A program made the translations under genes and the position numbers. 64,000 nt of DNA, from positions 191,001 to 255,000 of the forward strand of contig JAFEVB010000009.1 of the NCBI GenBank assembly GCA_032629725.1, given 5' to 3'. Source of the DNA: Gremmenia infestans (taxonomy: Eukaryota; Ascomycota; Leotiomycetes; Helotiales; Hamatocanthoscyphaceae). Below are positions 23,890 to 36,200 of the stretch, piece after piece. Position 1 is the stretch's first letter. Each line of letters starts with the position of its first letter. The notes below the pieces were generated by a model. It made no database searches, was not told where the DNA came from, and saw only the letters and a program-made list of their open reading frames with translations.

Positions 23890-24452
23890 AAGTCTGCCGA
23901 TAATCAAATCAGCAGCTAACATATTTGCCGTCTACTTATTAAAAATAGTTTTTCAATTCACAAGGTTAAGACATTTGACTCATTCAATTCATAAATCAAG
24001 CCTAGCTAGACTGTACATAAGATCAGATGATAGGAACGTATATCTATCGCCTTTTTTGATTACCATATATATCACTCGTATAACTGATCAGATCGACTTC
24101 TGAACAAATAGTAAATTAAACATTACCCATTTTCGCACAAATTTCAGCCTCGTGAGGCTGAATGCAGACGACATGTCTGCGAAGCCAATCTTTTTATGCT
24201 CTACTCTCTCTCATTCTGCTCTCACATCCACCCGTTCATGTACTAATGACAGAGCTGTTAATGATATCACGATGAGCTTTGGATCTGCGACTACTTCTTA
24301 GCTTAAACGCACTCACCCAACACATAAACCCATCTGCCAAATTACTGTACTACTTTCTACTGCGATATACAGTGCGTTTTTAGCTTGAGCATCTTGCAAC
24401 AAAATTGGCATACTTAATAGCATCAACGACGACTTTACGGACTATTCCTCAT
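23890..24452. other. Intergenic region
   Basis: No gene seen; AT-rich. A GC-poor inverted pattern (CAGCCTCGTGAGGCTG) near 24147-24162 could form a short hairpin. Confidence 0.4.
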
Positions 24453-25409
24453 ATGGCTCCGTGCAACACGAACCAAGGGCCGCATCTTCTGTCTTTTATG
24501 CTTCCATCCTCTGAGGATACGTACTTTGAAGACACGGCGTTCTGCGCCTATGGAAATGTATCTTTACCCACCCCTGCCGATGTTCGCCGAGCTGCAGGAG
24601 CTAAAGCCACTGGGAACAGACCAACTCCTGTCGTGTTTTCTGCTTTGAATCTCATAGTCAAATATGGCCCAACAATCACAGTCACCGAGGGACAGTGTCT
24701 ATGGGCGCTTCGACACTTACTTTTTAGTGTGCCCGTTCCAGAAGTATACGGCTGGTGTCGGGAGAAGCGCGAAACCTTTATCTATATGGCACTGGTCGAG
24801 GGAATTACCTTGGAACAAGCCTGGCCAAGTTTCGATATAGAAGAGAAATACGAGATTTGCCAGCAGCTGCAACGGATTCTCGAGGATCTGCGTCAGCTTA
24901 AACAAGATCCAAGTTCCCCATTCATCGTATGTTGAACTAAGATTTCCAATAGGACGTCACTCATTGCATTTGTAGGAGACATCAACGAAGAGCCGTTACA
25001 TGATGTGATGTTCCAAACTAGTCAACCAGCTGGCCCTTTTACAAATGTTGCGGCGTTTAATGATAGGCTTGCGACGCTTAAGAGTTGTGCACCTCCAGGT
25101 CTAAATGTAGACCCAGGTCCCTGGCGTTCTGGATTACTTGATGGCATCCCCATTGTCTTCACCCATGCTGATTTGCATCGCAGCAACATCATGGTATCAC
25201 AAGACGCAGATGGAATACCCCGCATTACGGCGATTATCGATTGGCATCAATCAGGATGGTATCCTGCTTCACGGGAATTTTACAAAACGCGTCTTACTTG
25301 CAAGCTTCCGGCAAATGATCAGTGGGAACTTGAATTCATACTCGAGTTTCTGCAGGCTTACCGGGGATACATCGCTTGGGAGTATTTTCTACAAGGGGTT
25401 GGTCTTTAG
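24453..25409 (+). CDS. APH/choline-kinase-like phosphotransferase family protein, intron defective as read
   Basis: Aminoglycoside-phosphotransferase-fold protein of the large fungal family of unknown substrate. Exon 1 (24453-24926) holds LNLIVKYG (ATP-site Lys), EGQCLWALRHLL (helix C Glu), VPVPEVYGW and FIYMALVEGITLEQAW. The second part (about 24976-25409) has the catalytic loop FTHADLHRSNIMV and the metal-binding Asp in TAIIDWHQSGWYP, and ends GYIAWEYFLQGVGL, the normal family end. The join is the problem: family sequence expects PFI-GDI. The bases read ATC|GTATGTT...TGTAG|GAGAC, and canonical GT-AG splicing leaves the downstream part out of frame by one. A donor reading ATCG|GTATGT, one G longer, would restore it. 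Either a one-base loss (pseudogene or assembly slip) or non-canonical splicing. Confidence 0.75.
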
Positions 25410-25539
25410 GGCGGTACGACCTTTACTCTGCACAGGCTTGCAGAGAAAGAAGTCTAAGGCGCGTGCGAAGGTGAGGCAATTAGCTTGCTCACTAATTCAT
25501 TCACAATAAGAGGGTCGAAGAAAGCTAGGATTGTGGGAA

Positions 25540-26061
25540 ATGGGAGGGGGATCCGTGATCCATGTTGGCTATAGTCGACTCCGAAATGATGCTATGCAAG
25601 CTACTCCTTGTTCCAATCTGAAATCAATCTTCGGCGAAGAAAACAACAGAGCGAGGAGCCACTAGCTCCTGTAAATTCCATTTCCGGGTGAAGTATCTGC
25701 AGCGTTGAAGCGTTGGTCGAATTTGATCATCAGAGCTGGAAACATCTGAAAGATAAGCATAACACACGGCCGCGTTTTCAAACCACTTGTGCATTGCGTT
25801 TACTGCTTCGAAAATCTCTACGCTATATGACATATCGAGGCAACAGGTATCAATCCAGACCCACTGAATCTTGTCTAGTTGGGCTTGACCACAGCATTTC
25901 TTGATCTTTTCGAAACCTCGTTTTGCATGGACGGATGGGTCTTGAAGGTTATGAAGAGACACCTCTTCTGTTCCCCACATGTGTGATAGAATGGCGTAGG
26001 GTGGAATAGCAGGCTCAATGAACTCATCGAGCTGATATTGTGATGAATGTAATAGCCGCAT
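25540..26061 (-). pseudogene. HET (heterokaryon incompatibility) domain gene, nonsense-truncated
   Basis: From the ATG at 26061 the frame encodes the front of a HET domain: YAILSHMWGTEEVS, GFEKIKKCCGQA, WVWIDTCCLD, EAVNAMHKWFENAAVCYAYLSDV, and YFTRKWNLQELVAPRSVVFF. It stops at TGA (25626-25624) after AED. The same frame continues past the stop as FQIGTRSSLHSIISEST, which is the normal HET continuation, and the family usually has Trp just after the acidic FFxxD; TGG to TGA explains the stop. The frame closes for good near 25540, so the remaining several hundred residues of a typical HET protein are missing. HET proteins trigger cell death when unlike fungal individuals fuse; this copy looks non-functional. 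Confidence 0.8.
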
Positions 26062-27523
26062 TGCCGGTTTCGAGGTAGTTGATAAACAGGCTTCTTGGAG
26101 TTCGAGAAACAAAAATTCGATTGGATTTGATGCATGATGAGTCTAACGTAGGAGGATTCAGCCTGATGCGCTGCTCATTGATGGTCGTTGTCGTCCGCCT
26201 CGCCGAGTACGACTGATGTGGCCGCCGGTGGCCGTTGATATGACAAATCCTCAGGCAGAAGTCTAAACTTCACGTGTAAAGCCTCAGAACTGAGGAAATA
26301 AGAAATTGCAGGGGCTTGGAACGAGACTATCTACAAAGAATAGTTTCTCTTATATTTGGGTCAAAAATAATACTGCATACAATTTAAGTTACTGGAAGTT
26401 ACACGGGATAAAAGAGGAGCTAGGGCGCCAAAAATAGCCAGTGTAGTCTGTGCTTAGAATCTTTTCAGTTAGGTAGTCGGATCCAGCAAGCCAGATTCTA
26501 GATTTCTCTTATACTTTGCTTTTGCCTTATCTTGTTAATATAATTCCGTTAATTCATAAAGGCTAAAACCCACAAGAAGGAGAAGAATGCGCCGTCGTAA
26601 AACTGGCATGTAGCGCTCGGATTTGTAGACTCTAAGTGGAAATTCCCCCCAAGTTAACCCCGCCCTCTGTTATTTAACGAGATCGAGATGATCCGCATCC
26701 ACAATAGCGGACCCTGCTAGTGGGAGATCGTCGATGCAGCGGAAGCTTATTTTAAGCTACCTATATACATGGAGTCAGCCGGCGCATCCCTACCTACTTT
26801 CAGAGGTTATATAAAAGCAAATATCTTCGAATATGGTTCATCCTCATAGAGCCTAGCTGAGCTCCAGGATACAAGCCATCTGATTCCTTGACTTGTTCGT
26901 TTTAGGTCAGATTATTCCCTATAACACATACTTAAAGACGAATTAATCATTCATCGGATTCTGGGGACTGAAGTGAATTAAGTTGAAATATACACGGTAT
27001 CTTTAAAGGAACGTATGTGCTACCATTAACAGCGAATAAAAGATGGATAGATGCGATGATATCTAATTCACGTTTAAAGAACGAAAGAGAAGAAGAAGTA
27101 ATTGGATGCTAAAAGAAAGCTGAGCGATGGATCTAGGGTGGGTGACATATTCTCTTCTCGATAATGCCATGCGTGCGCTTTCTGTAGGCACCTCTATGAT
27201 CGATACTCAATGTGAGTGCCCTGTTGGATTTGAAGGCTGCTGGTTTATTTATACGCTGGATTGGGTTTTCATTGCTGTGTATGAGGACAAGTTTTTATGG
27301 ATTGTGGAGAGGTTAGATAGAGAAATTTGGAAAGTGAAAGGACTGAAATGCATGAATGAGGTCACGTGGGGTGGACCATGACTTTTGCTCATTTGCAGTA
27401 GGTATGTTCATCTTCGTAGGAACAAGCCTTTCATGATTTTACTATAGAGGGTATCATCCCAAACGCCGTACTTTCCAATTTTGACCCCCTTGACCAAGAT
27501 ACACACTCATTAAATGTTCAAAT
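26062..27523. other. Gene-poor AT-rich stretch
   Basis: 1.46 kb without a supported gene. A plus-strand frame at 27127-27381 (84 residues) shows no motif. It may be the remains of the HET neighbourhood or of a decayed repeat. Confidence 0.45.
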
Positions 27524-29569
27524 TCAGCAAGGACCCCAGACACGGCGTTGAATGCGTGACGGGATCTGCACGCCAGCGGTGTCAAATTCCGGCGCCTTGT
27601 CCTTTAGATACTGCTCGAGGTGGTTATAAGGTCGATGGGTGAGATTTCCTTCCTTCTGCACCAGAGAAATGACATCTGTGTAGCCTTGCTCCGCGGCTAA
27701 GATTTGTTCAGCGCTGGGGGTTTCACCATCGCTGGTATCGGAATCGGAGTTCTCGCCGTTGCGAGAGCGCTTGCGTAGGCCACTGCCGTCCATGGGGTCG
27801 TCGTCGTCGTCTTGGCTGGGTCGCTTGAGTGTCTTGGGCTTCAGTGTCGATCTTTTGCCAGCACCACGTCCGCCTTTCTTGGCACGGTCGATTTTTGCTT
27901 GGTCGTCGGCTGAGCGGGACGTTATGGATTCGATGTAGTCGTTGAATTCTCGCGAACGGCCTTGTTCGTCGGTAGGCTGCTCTCCTATACTGCTTTCTTC
28001 TGGTTGGATGACTGGTTGTTGACGGCGCGCAACGCCTCTGGTGGGATTGACATCAGTCATAGGCACATCGGCATCGGGCTCGGATGATACTCCTCCACGA
28101 GAGTCCACTCTAATCGGCATATTTTTCTTAATCCTGAGCTTTATTTCGGGAACCATTTCAGCAGCTTCCTCGAGCCATTGCTCGGGTTTGATCATTTTGA
28201 TCTGGTGCTTATCTGGGTTGCCTCGAGAGGTACGAGCAGGTCTCTTCTTCGCAGCCTCGATCTGTTGGGCCGCTTGTTTGGCAGTACAACTATTGATAGC
28301 ATGATCCTTCACTTGGGCGCCGAAGGGGGTTTTGACCCACTCTGGGGGTAGTCGGCGCAAGAGCTCAGCTGAGTGCAGCTTGAATACCGCTACCCCTAGT
28401 GGTGGTCGCCAGACATTGAATAAGCGATATATCGCGCCCCAAACGGTGGAGTCCTTGATCTCTGAAGTCTGCGGGTCTTTATCGGCAAGTATTTGGAGTA
28501 TAAAATCAACCGGTGCGATTTGTGTTACTCCAGCGGCTAACAATGCCGTGGCCTGCTTTTCACCCGCGTGGCTTAGATCGTCGTGTTTCGGTCGGCTGAC
28601 ATGTGCTTTTTTTGGCCAAAGTTCTTCCGGTAGTGTTGAAAGTTGCTTCGCTGGTAACCGCGGTGGTGATCGCGGTGGTGTTAAAAGCCGTTCGGGCGAC
28701 GGAGATGGGGTTGCACGATAATGTCTCTGGTAATGGGCCAACAAGGCTGTAAGCTTTAGAAGAACGGAGACAGAAGTAGTCACCCACTATGAATTTCTTA
28801 AGCCGCGTGAATATCAAACAATCTTGATGATCATTCTGGCTCAAATGGGAGAGAATGAACGGTATATGCTGTTTTAAGCTCACGTGATCAAGTATCTTGT
28901 CCTCCGTGACACCGCTTCCATCTCGAAGGGCCAACTGCAAAATATGAGCAAATACCTCTTCAAAGACCCTAGAATGTCAGACATACCTTGAACTTGATAT
29001 CTTGAATCTCAATACTCTTTTTTTCAGAACTTTGGAAGTCGTCCTCGAGGTCCATCAAGGCATCAAAAACCTCGACTCCTTGCTTCATAGTTACGAAAAT
29101 TGGTGCATATTCCCGAGAAGTAGTTGCGATCTTGAAGTATCCGAACTCAGTGTGAGCCCAGATCTCGGGGAATGGAGCGCAATTGATAGAGTAAGTAACG
29201 ACGTTATTGAGCTCTAGCGCGTACCCATTGGGTTTAGGGGCACCAATACGCACTGTCAAATTAGCCAAACGAATAACAAAAAGTGAGGATCTAAAACTTA
29301 CGGTTCTCATACGGGTCATCCTGCGGATGAACGATGCCGAAGATGTGGAACGGGCCCTCTTCATTGACGTTCAGCAGGTTCTTCAACTTCTGGAGGTCCT
29401 TGGAGTACACTTCTACTTCGTGGAGGTCTCGTTCAGGTAGACTGTCAGGGTTGGCTGGTTTGAACACCTTTGCAACAGGCAAGTAGCCGGAGTATTTGGA
29501 CGGCTTTGTAACGCTTGGTCTCGAGGACGAATGGGCGCTACGGCCTTGCTTGGTGCCGGTACGCCCCAT
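27524..29569 (-). CDS. Probable RFTS (DNMT1 replication-foci)-domain chromatin protein without methyltransferase
   Basis: Four exons rebuild one 635-residue protein: 29569-29302, 29252-28987, 28934-28784 and 28746-27524 (last intron only 37 nt). Residues about 30-185 contain GYLPVAKVFKPANPDSLPERDLHEVEVY, then IGAPKPNGYALELNNVV, then PFPEIWAHTEFGYFKIATTSREYAPIF, resembling the RFTS core W-I-x-T-E-x-x-x-Y-x-(I/L)-x-x-P-S-x-x-Y-x-P. Residues about 200-400 are helical and end in KPEQWLEEAAEMVPEIKL. The C-terminal third is charged and low-complexity with nuclear-localisation-like GLRKRSRNG and RAKKGGRGAGKR. No DNA methyltransferase motifs follow. RFTS domains recruit proteins to chromatin; a nuclear chromatin role is inferred. 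Gene structure is well supported by phase; the domain name less so. Confidence 0.6.
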
Positions 29570-30088
29570 CGTTGAAAGGGATGATAGATCTCGCTGGTAT
29601 GATTGAAAGAAAGAACCAAATAAGGAGGTAGAGCATGCAATTACTGAGCTTGAAGAATTGTTTTGTCGTTTACTTTTCCGCCATCGATGTCGATTTCGGG
29701 GATCATGAATTTCGGTTGGCGGACGCGTTGGAAGATGGTGTCGCGAATTGAGCCTCAGGCATACATACACGCTAAGATAAGATCTTTCGCTTATCAACCC
29801 TATGCGAAAAGGAGGGAGAGCCATGGGAGAGGAATGGGAGAGGTGGGGTTGGAGATGTATTGGTACCCGGGGTAGCTTATCAATTGATCATCAGTCAATA
29901 CTGATTGTGCTCTTTTTGATCCAGTGGAAATAACCACTTTTTTTTTGCAATTCCAGATTCTACATTATTGGAAAACATAAAGATCAATCATTCAGTATAT
30001 CTAGGACTCTAATAATGCCGGCGCAGGTCATTTTCAAGAGTGTTGTTTCTTACATGCCTATCCTATCCCGTCCCTTTCCTACTAAACA
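29570..30088. other. Intergenic region
   Basis: Holds the promoter of the RFTS-like gene and the 3' end of the DUF7730-type gene, both on the minus strand. A T-run at 29938-29946. No gene seen. Confidence 0.45.
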
Positions 30089-31232
30089 TCAATCCCTCGC
30101 CCACTCAAACCCCGACCACTGATCAGGAACCACCTCCTCAGGTCTGCATACCTCAAACGCAAACCTCTTATCCTCAAACCTTCTATCAATCCCCTCATCC
30201 CCCGTCCTAGCAATAGTCATCGGCCATGGCACCCTAACCTTAAACTTCCCCCCCTCCACCACTTTCACCTCCCTCAGTCCTTCCAGAACCTCTACGATCT
30301 GCGAGTTCGATTCAAAGGGCCCCCGGATCACGATGAAGAGCGACTTTAGAGAGGGCATGGAAGACAGAATAGCGCACGTTCTGTGCCAGTCGTTGGGCGA
30401 GAATGGTGCAGGTGTGGGATCCGTCAGAGTACCAGCAGCATTGCGGGAGAAGGTTAGCGGGGACTGGAATTGGAAATGCAACTTGAGGTGTCGGATAGAG
30501 GTGAAACGATGAGGCCGGGTGGTCGATTGGAGGTTGGTGAGTGTGTCATTCTGGTAGAGGATAAATGTATTTTTGGTATAGAGGAGTGGAGTAGCTTCGG
30601 TGTAGCTAGAGACATGTTAGCATTGATTCTTTGGAAGTATATTTGGGAACGGGGGAGAAGTGTTACATTTTTCGACAAGTTTTTATTGATGCAGAAAGGT
30701 TTGACGGGGAGGGGTTGCAAGGAAACCCTGGCATCCCTTGGCTGTAATCAATGTTCTTGTTTTCATCAATTTCTTCGTCTTGGAGAATATGATGCAACAA
30801 CCGACGATTTCCACCAAATAAAGCAATTGTATGTCTACCGACGACAAGCTCCCAAATCCTCACCCGCACATCTCGCGGTAGTGTTGACAACAACTCGCAT
30901 CCCTCCTGAACATCTCGTTTCTCAGAAATTGAAAGGACCCGAGGTCTTGTACCCGGAAGCGCTTGTGGTTCCTTAGCTTTTCTGTCTTTTTGGAATTGCT
31001 GTTCCAGCTTTTTTGCTTCTTCTTGGGCCTTGACCCATTCTTTGGTTGGGCCGTGAGGGTCGTTCCACCATTCACTTGCTTGTTTTGCAAGGAAAATGGG
31101 GCCGACTATGGGGCCGGCGATGGTCCAGGCAAGGGCAAAGCTGCCGAGGGTTTTGGGGATGCCGTTTTCATCAAAGGTTCGTTTGCTGGGCCAGGCAAAG
31201 GGATTCCGGTTGCTTTTGCCTTTGGGGTTCAT
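30089..31232 (-). CDS. DUF7730-type fungal protein with N-terminal hydrophobic segment
   Basis: Exons 31232-30667 and 30605-30089, joined by GTAACA...CTCTAG, encode 360 residues. The join rebuilds TCRKIYTEATPLLYTKNTFILY, the typical second half of this domain; the first half is LLSTLPRDVRVRIWELVVGRHTIALFG near residue 120. The family is large in Pezizomycotina and resembles F-box/2EXR proteins in having a P-x-x-(I/V)-R-x-x-I-(W/Y) core; its function is unknown. A hydrophobic stretch at about residues 29-50 (LGSFALAWTIAGPIVGPIFLA) could be a membrane anchor. An earlier in-frame ATG at 31382 exists, but MNPKGKSNRNPFAWPSKRTF is the more family-like start. The C-terminal part is an ordinary alpha/beta-looking sequence ending GFEWARD. 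Confidence 0.75.
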
Positions 31233-33299
31233 TCTGGGGATCGTGATGAATGGAGTTGGTCTGAGTGAGGGGTGAGAGGTGAGAGGTGGTTCGTAAAGAG
31301 CTGGTACAGAGATGCGTATAGAGGGGTAACGGTGGCTATTTTGGTACAAAGCTGTACTGGTATGGAGGGGTGATGCTGGCACCCGGGAATGTAACTGCCT
31401 TGTGAGCGCGTGGCTGGTGAATAGAGATTCCCATTCAGGACCGATGCGGTACTGGTTGCAGGATGTTAATGCTGGTAGACGGTTTCAAAGAAATGATTCA
31501 CGGCTTGAAGCGTGGATTTGGAATCTAGGATAGGATGAGGTGAGACATTGAGACAATGTCAGGATCTCTAATTTTCCTAGTTGATGATGGATGGAGTTGA
31601 AAGCCTCGCCTCATCTCTACCGCACACTTGATACACAGGATTGTGACTAGATCTAGAAGGTGGTATGTACCTACATGTGGCTGTTGGGGTACGCGGCATG
31701 GGAGCATACCCGGGTATGCGAGTGGTACGAGGTATAGGTACAGTAGGGAGTACTCGCTTGTCTTAAGGCTGACACTCTCCACAATATTTACTCCGTGATT
31801 GAAGCCGCGGCCCCACAAAATATGGGGGGCTTGTCCTAAGCGGGTAATTTTAGTTTAAGATTGGCTTGGCCCTTGCAGTATACTAGGGTAAAGAAACAAT
31901 CGTATATGCAGGTTTATACCGATCCAAGCTAAGTAAAGCCAATGACAGACTGTTGACCTACCTAGATAAGGTGTGGCACGTGCTGTGATGATTCCATAAC
32001 CCTGAAGAAAGCTAGTGGCTTACAGTATCATTCGACTACTCTAAGCCAGATATGGTTCGGCTGAAACTCGCTCTAGGCTGACTCTATATAGGCATCCACA
32101 CCTGCGATCCTGCGAGTCTACAACACGACACGCACAGCATATCATATAAGGTTATTTATTCGTGGGTTCTTCCCGTGTGTCCCCACTTAATCCACTTATA
32201 TGCATGCATGCATGACACTTAGAAATCATTCCTCGAGGATCTATATACTCGAGTATGACGTATCAATTCTTATACTATACCAAAGTGTAGCCTCGAAAAT
32301 TTATCACAGCGTTGAAAACGGAAATTTTACCTTATTAATTTACTAGATGGTTATCTTTGACTCGAGATCTTCTATGATAAAGTGTTGTATGGTCAGGATT
32401 TCTTTTAATTGATATGAATACTATTAAAGTATAAATCCAAATCCCCTCGAAAGAAATCCGGAATATTATATACTTCGCTCCAGGCCAAACAAACCCTACG
32501 CACAAATGGAGATGTCAGGGTCTACCTTTAATGCTAGCTCCTATCAGAATAAGCATTCTTGAAATCCCCTCGGGCGGGTCGGCCTGATCAAGTATTGATC
32601 GCGGCCGTCGGCTTGATTCCAACACCCTGCAGAAGGGCTTATTCAGGATTTCTCTGGAATTGACCTGGACAGGCATCATGAGATGTTGTAGCTTGTTAGG
32701 CCATGTAGAGCTTTAGTGGCTTATGAGCTTCAAGGGCCTTACTACTATATGCGTACGAAGGGTACACACCCCCGGCAAGGGCTTTATCTAATAATTTGGT
32801 CAGTCTTTTTTGCCCGCATATTTAAGCTTATGTGTCACTCTCATTGCTTAGTTATGAACTAGTTCCCACAGAATAAGCTTACTCCCTGTTTCAACTCTAG
32901 ATTGCGTTTATTTTAAGGGGCTTGAACGCGGATCTCCATGTTATCCACCAAACCTGCGGACCGCATGAACAAAACAAAACCGCAATGCTTACTTGTAGGA
33001 TTCGGGATGTAACGCTCTGACATATACCCGATTAAGCTTTATTCCTTCTTCACTTATCCTCACTATCGGTATATGCCTTTCATCTCTTTGTCAAAGGATT
33101 TATACTAGAATAACCCGAAAAGTGGAGATACCTATTGCTATGCTTCTCGTACCGCATGCTGGCCTCCTAATATATTACTATATAGTAAGGTCAAACCCTC
33201 ATATGTAGTTTCTCCATCTATCCAGTCTTCCTTCTAAGTTGACAGGAAGTCTTTCTTTCATTCATTCATTCACTTTTCCCCACGTTCATTTACCCCAAA
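31233..33299. other. Long gene-poor AT-rich region
   Basis: 2.07 kb with no supported gene. It is AT-rich and holds many short TA runs, and a TGCATGCATGCATG run at 32201-32214. Stops are dense in all frames from 31830 on. It may include decayed mobile DNA, but no terminal repeats or transposase motifs could be recognised. Confidence 0.5.
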
Positions 33300-36200
33300 A
33301 TGGGTTTCTCGTACAACCCAAATATGTCTACTAAAATGAAACTCTCATTTTTCTCCTTACCAGCCCTCTTCCTTCAAGTGCAAGCGGCGATGTACTACGA
33401 TCAGGCTTCTTGTGCCTGTAAGCTTCACTCTTCCCCGCTTCTACAACGTACTCTACTAAGGCCTCTAGCACACACTTCACTTCTCATCGACAATGGTATG
33501 ACGCCAGCTATTCAACTCGTTAACGGTGCTGTACAAGCTCTCGGAAGTTCTAGTGGTAGCAATGCCTGGTCGTTCCCGCATACTGAAGCCCGGGACCTTG
33601 CTGGCCGCATTTTTGGGAAACTAGAAACTTTCAAATATAACCCTACAAAAAGTAGACCCCCCTTTGCCAGTTGCTAGGAATTATTGCTAACCCGGAAATC
33701 AGATAACTATCAATACATAGCCGACCACTATCAACCCGCTACTAGCGGAATCTCAGTGACCGCAACTTCTGACACTACTTTGAAGGCAGGCGATGTGCTA
33801 TATTATTGCGACATGAAAAGGCTAAATAAGGTTACGGAACCCGATGGAACAACAATTTACCAATCGACGACTGATGACCGTGAGAGTTGGAGCTCTGATG
33901 ATTACAGCAGCTGCAGCTCAACGAAAGTTACCTTTGCAGTTTTTGGTAGTACTCTAGCCGCTACGAACACAGCCGACACTCCCTACGCTATTATACAGAT
34001 ATGCCCTTGGTTTCTGAAACAGGTAAGTTGAGTTATAAATATCTCGTATTAGTTGTTCAGGTCCATGCCGTACGAGCCTTTTGAGCAAGAAGCTAACAAT
34101 AACACCACTTTCAGGAAGAGACTCGCGCCCATCACACAATCTCTTCGTTGCCAAGGTACTGGTGGTACTCGCTTTTGGGCAAAGTGTCCTATTGGGGTCA
34201 GGCGCTTCTATCTCTACACCCAAGACCTGTTGATCTTATAAATCTATGGGACGTCACCATGGTTCATGAGGTTCGTTCTTACCTTGTGGATTTCCTCACT
34301 ATTAGTTAACTCTTCTGTAGCTTACCCATGCTGTTATCGCTAATGGAGAAGGTGCCGACTCTTCGACTAGATTGGTTTCCACAACAGATCACGGAGGTCC
34401 AAGCCAAGCTTATGGCTGGTATAACATATACAATCTGCGCCAAGACCTAGCTTTCAATGCAGGTATGTGATTATTGCATTAGCTCGTTGATATTGGAGTC
34501 CATGGCTAACGGAAACATTAGATTCCCTAGCATACTTTGCTATGGGCGCTGAACAACTGGGCAAGGGAAATCGCATAAATTCAGATGGCTCAATGTCAGA
34601 TATAGGAGCCCCCATTGATCTTTCCCAGAATAACAACGTTATCGTCGATGGCACTTGGGCACCAACCCGGATGCGCATGCGTGGAGAGCATTCACATGAT
34701 GAAGAATACCATCGCATCAATGCCCGAGCTGCTAGTAGCAGCACTTTGCGGTCATCGAGTGGAACACAAGTCTCACAATCGAAATCTGCCTCAATTAGTA
34801 GTACTGGAAAGTGGAACTCTTCGATGATCTCGACGACTTCCAGCAGTGCTTCGCGATCGTCATTCGGAACTCAAGTTTCACACTCGGCATCTACTTCAGC
34901 TAGTGGGACTGGCAAGGGAAACAGTTCAACCATCGCAACAAGATCAAGCACTGTTTCGCAATCATCGATTGGATCTAAGAGTTCACAATCATCATCAGCT
35001 TCAGCGAACACTACCAGTAATTCAAAAAGTTCGGCTAGTGGCTCATCATCTGCAAGTGGATCTAAGATTTCACAATCGACATCAGCTTCAGCGAACACTA
35101 CCAGTAATTCAAAAAGTTCGGCTAGTGGCTCATCATCTGCAAGTGGATCTAATACTTCAAAATCGGCATCTGCTTCATCTAAGAGTACCGGTTCTTCTGG
35201 CTCATCATCGATTTCTGGGAATTCGTCTACTTCAAACAGTGCCAGTAGCGGCGGCGGCGGTATCTTCACCCCTACCGTGATAACAGAATCGATCTCCGGA
35301 AGCGTCACGCTGGTTTCAACAAGCGTATCTGTCAAGACGACGGCCTCTGGTTCAAGCGTTGACGATGACTATATTTGGTCCCCTACAGTTACGGCTGCTC
35401 CAAGCACAACTCAGGTCATTCCTGTTTGGGCCTCAGGGAATACTGAGCCCAGCTCTTCTATCAGTATTTATTCTGCAACTGGCCTCTATATACCCAGTAT
35501 CACCAATATTGCAGCATACCCGACTGTCACTGTCAAAGATCCAAAGCCTACCGATAGTAAGTACCATGTTGACTACATTTACCATCCTCTATGGCGCTTG
35601 ACGCACCGCTAACATGAAGCAGCAAACCACGTTGCCGTCGTTCCTTTTGTAAAGATCACACTCCCGAAAGACAAATGCGCTGCTATACCCAAAGCTAGCG
35701 GAGGTGGACTTCTAGGTCTTGCCTTCAATTTCGCAAGCGATGTTGTCAATGGAGTGGTGGATTCTGCTTGCCATCTCGTCTTCCCCGTTGTTCTTTCTGA
35801 TGGTGCTATTGTGATCGGGGGCACCCTTCCAGCTTTCGTTGCTTTGGATATCTTTCCTCCGGCTGGAACCTTTCCCCCAGCTCCAGATGGAGGAGATGAT
35901 GGAGATGAGAACGACGATGAAAACAACACCAGTACCGGGAGTAAAGCATCTGGAAGTCAAAAATCTACTTCTGCCTCGTCTACTTCATCGTCATCCTGCA
36001 GTGCTTCAGGCGTAGCTCATTGCACAAACTCATGTGCCGTGTCAGTTGGTGGGGGCAAAACAGCAAGTTCTAGTTGTTCACAAGTCTGCACCACTATCAC
36101 CACATGTTCAGGAACTGCTACAACAGGATCTACCGCCTCTACCATTACAGGATCAGTCGCTCCACTTTCTCTGAACGACGATACACCCTTGACGGATGCC

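Noticed and set aside
27127..27381. 84-codon plus-strand open frame
   Set aside because: Isolated, no homologous features, within an AT-rich gene-poor stretch.
28741..28940. Separate gene starting at the ATG near 28940
   Set aside because: A TTTTGCAG acceptor and in-phase continuation from the upstream exon show that this Met is not a start; the segment is exon 3 of the RFTS-like gene.
34871..35335. 154-codon minus-strand open frame rich in Glu/Asp/Leu
   Set aside because: Reverse reading of Ser-rich codons (TCA, TCT, GCT) in the secreted protein linker.
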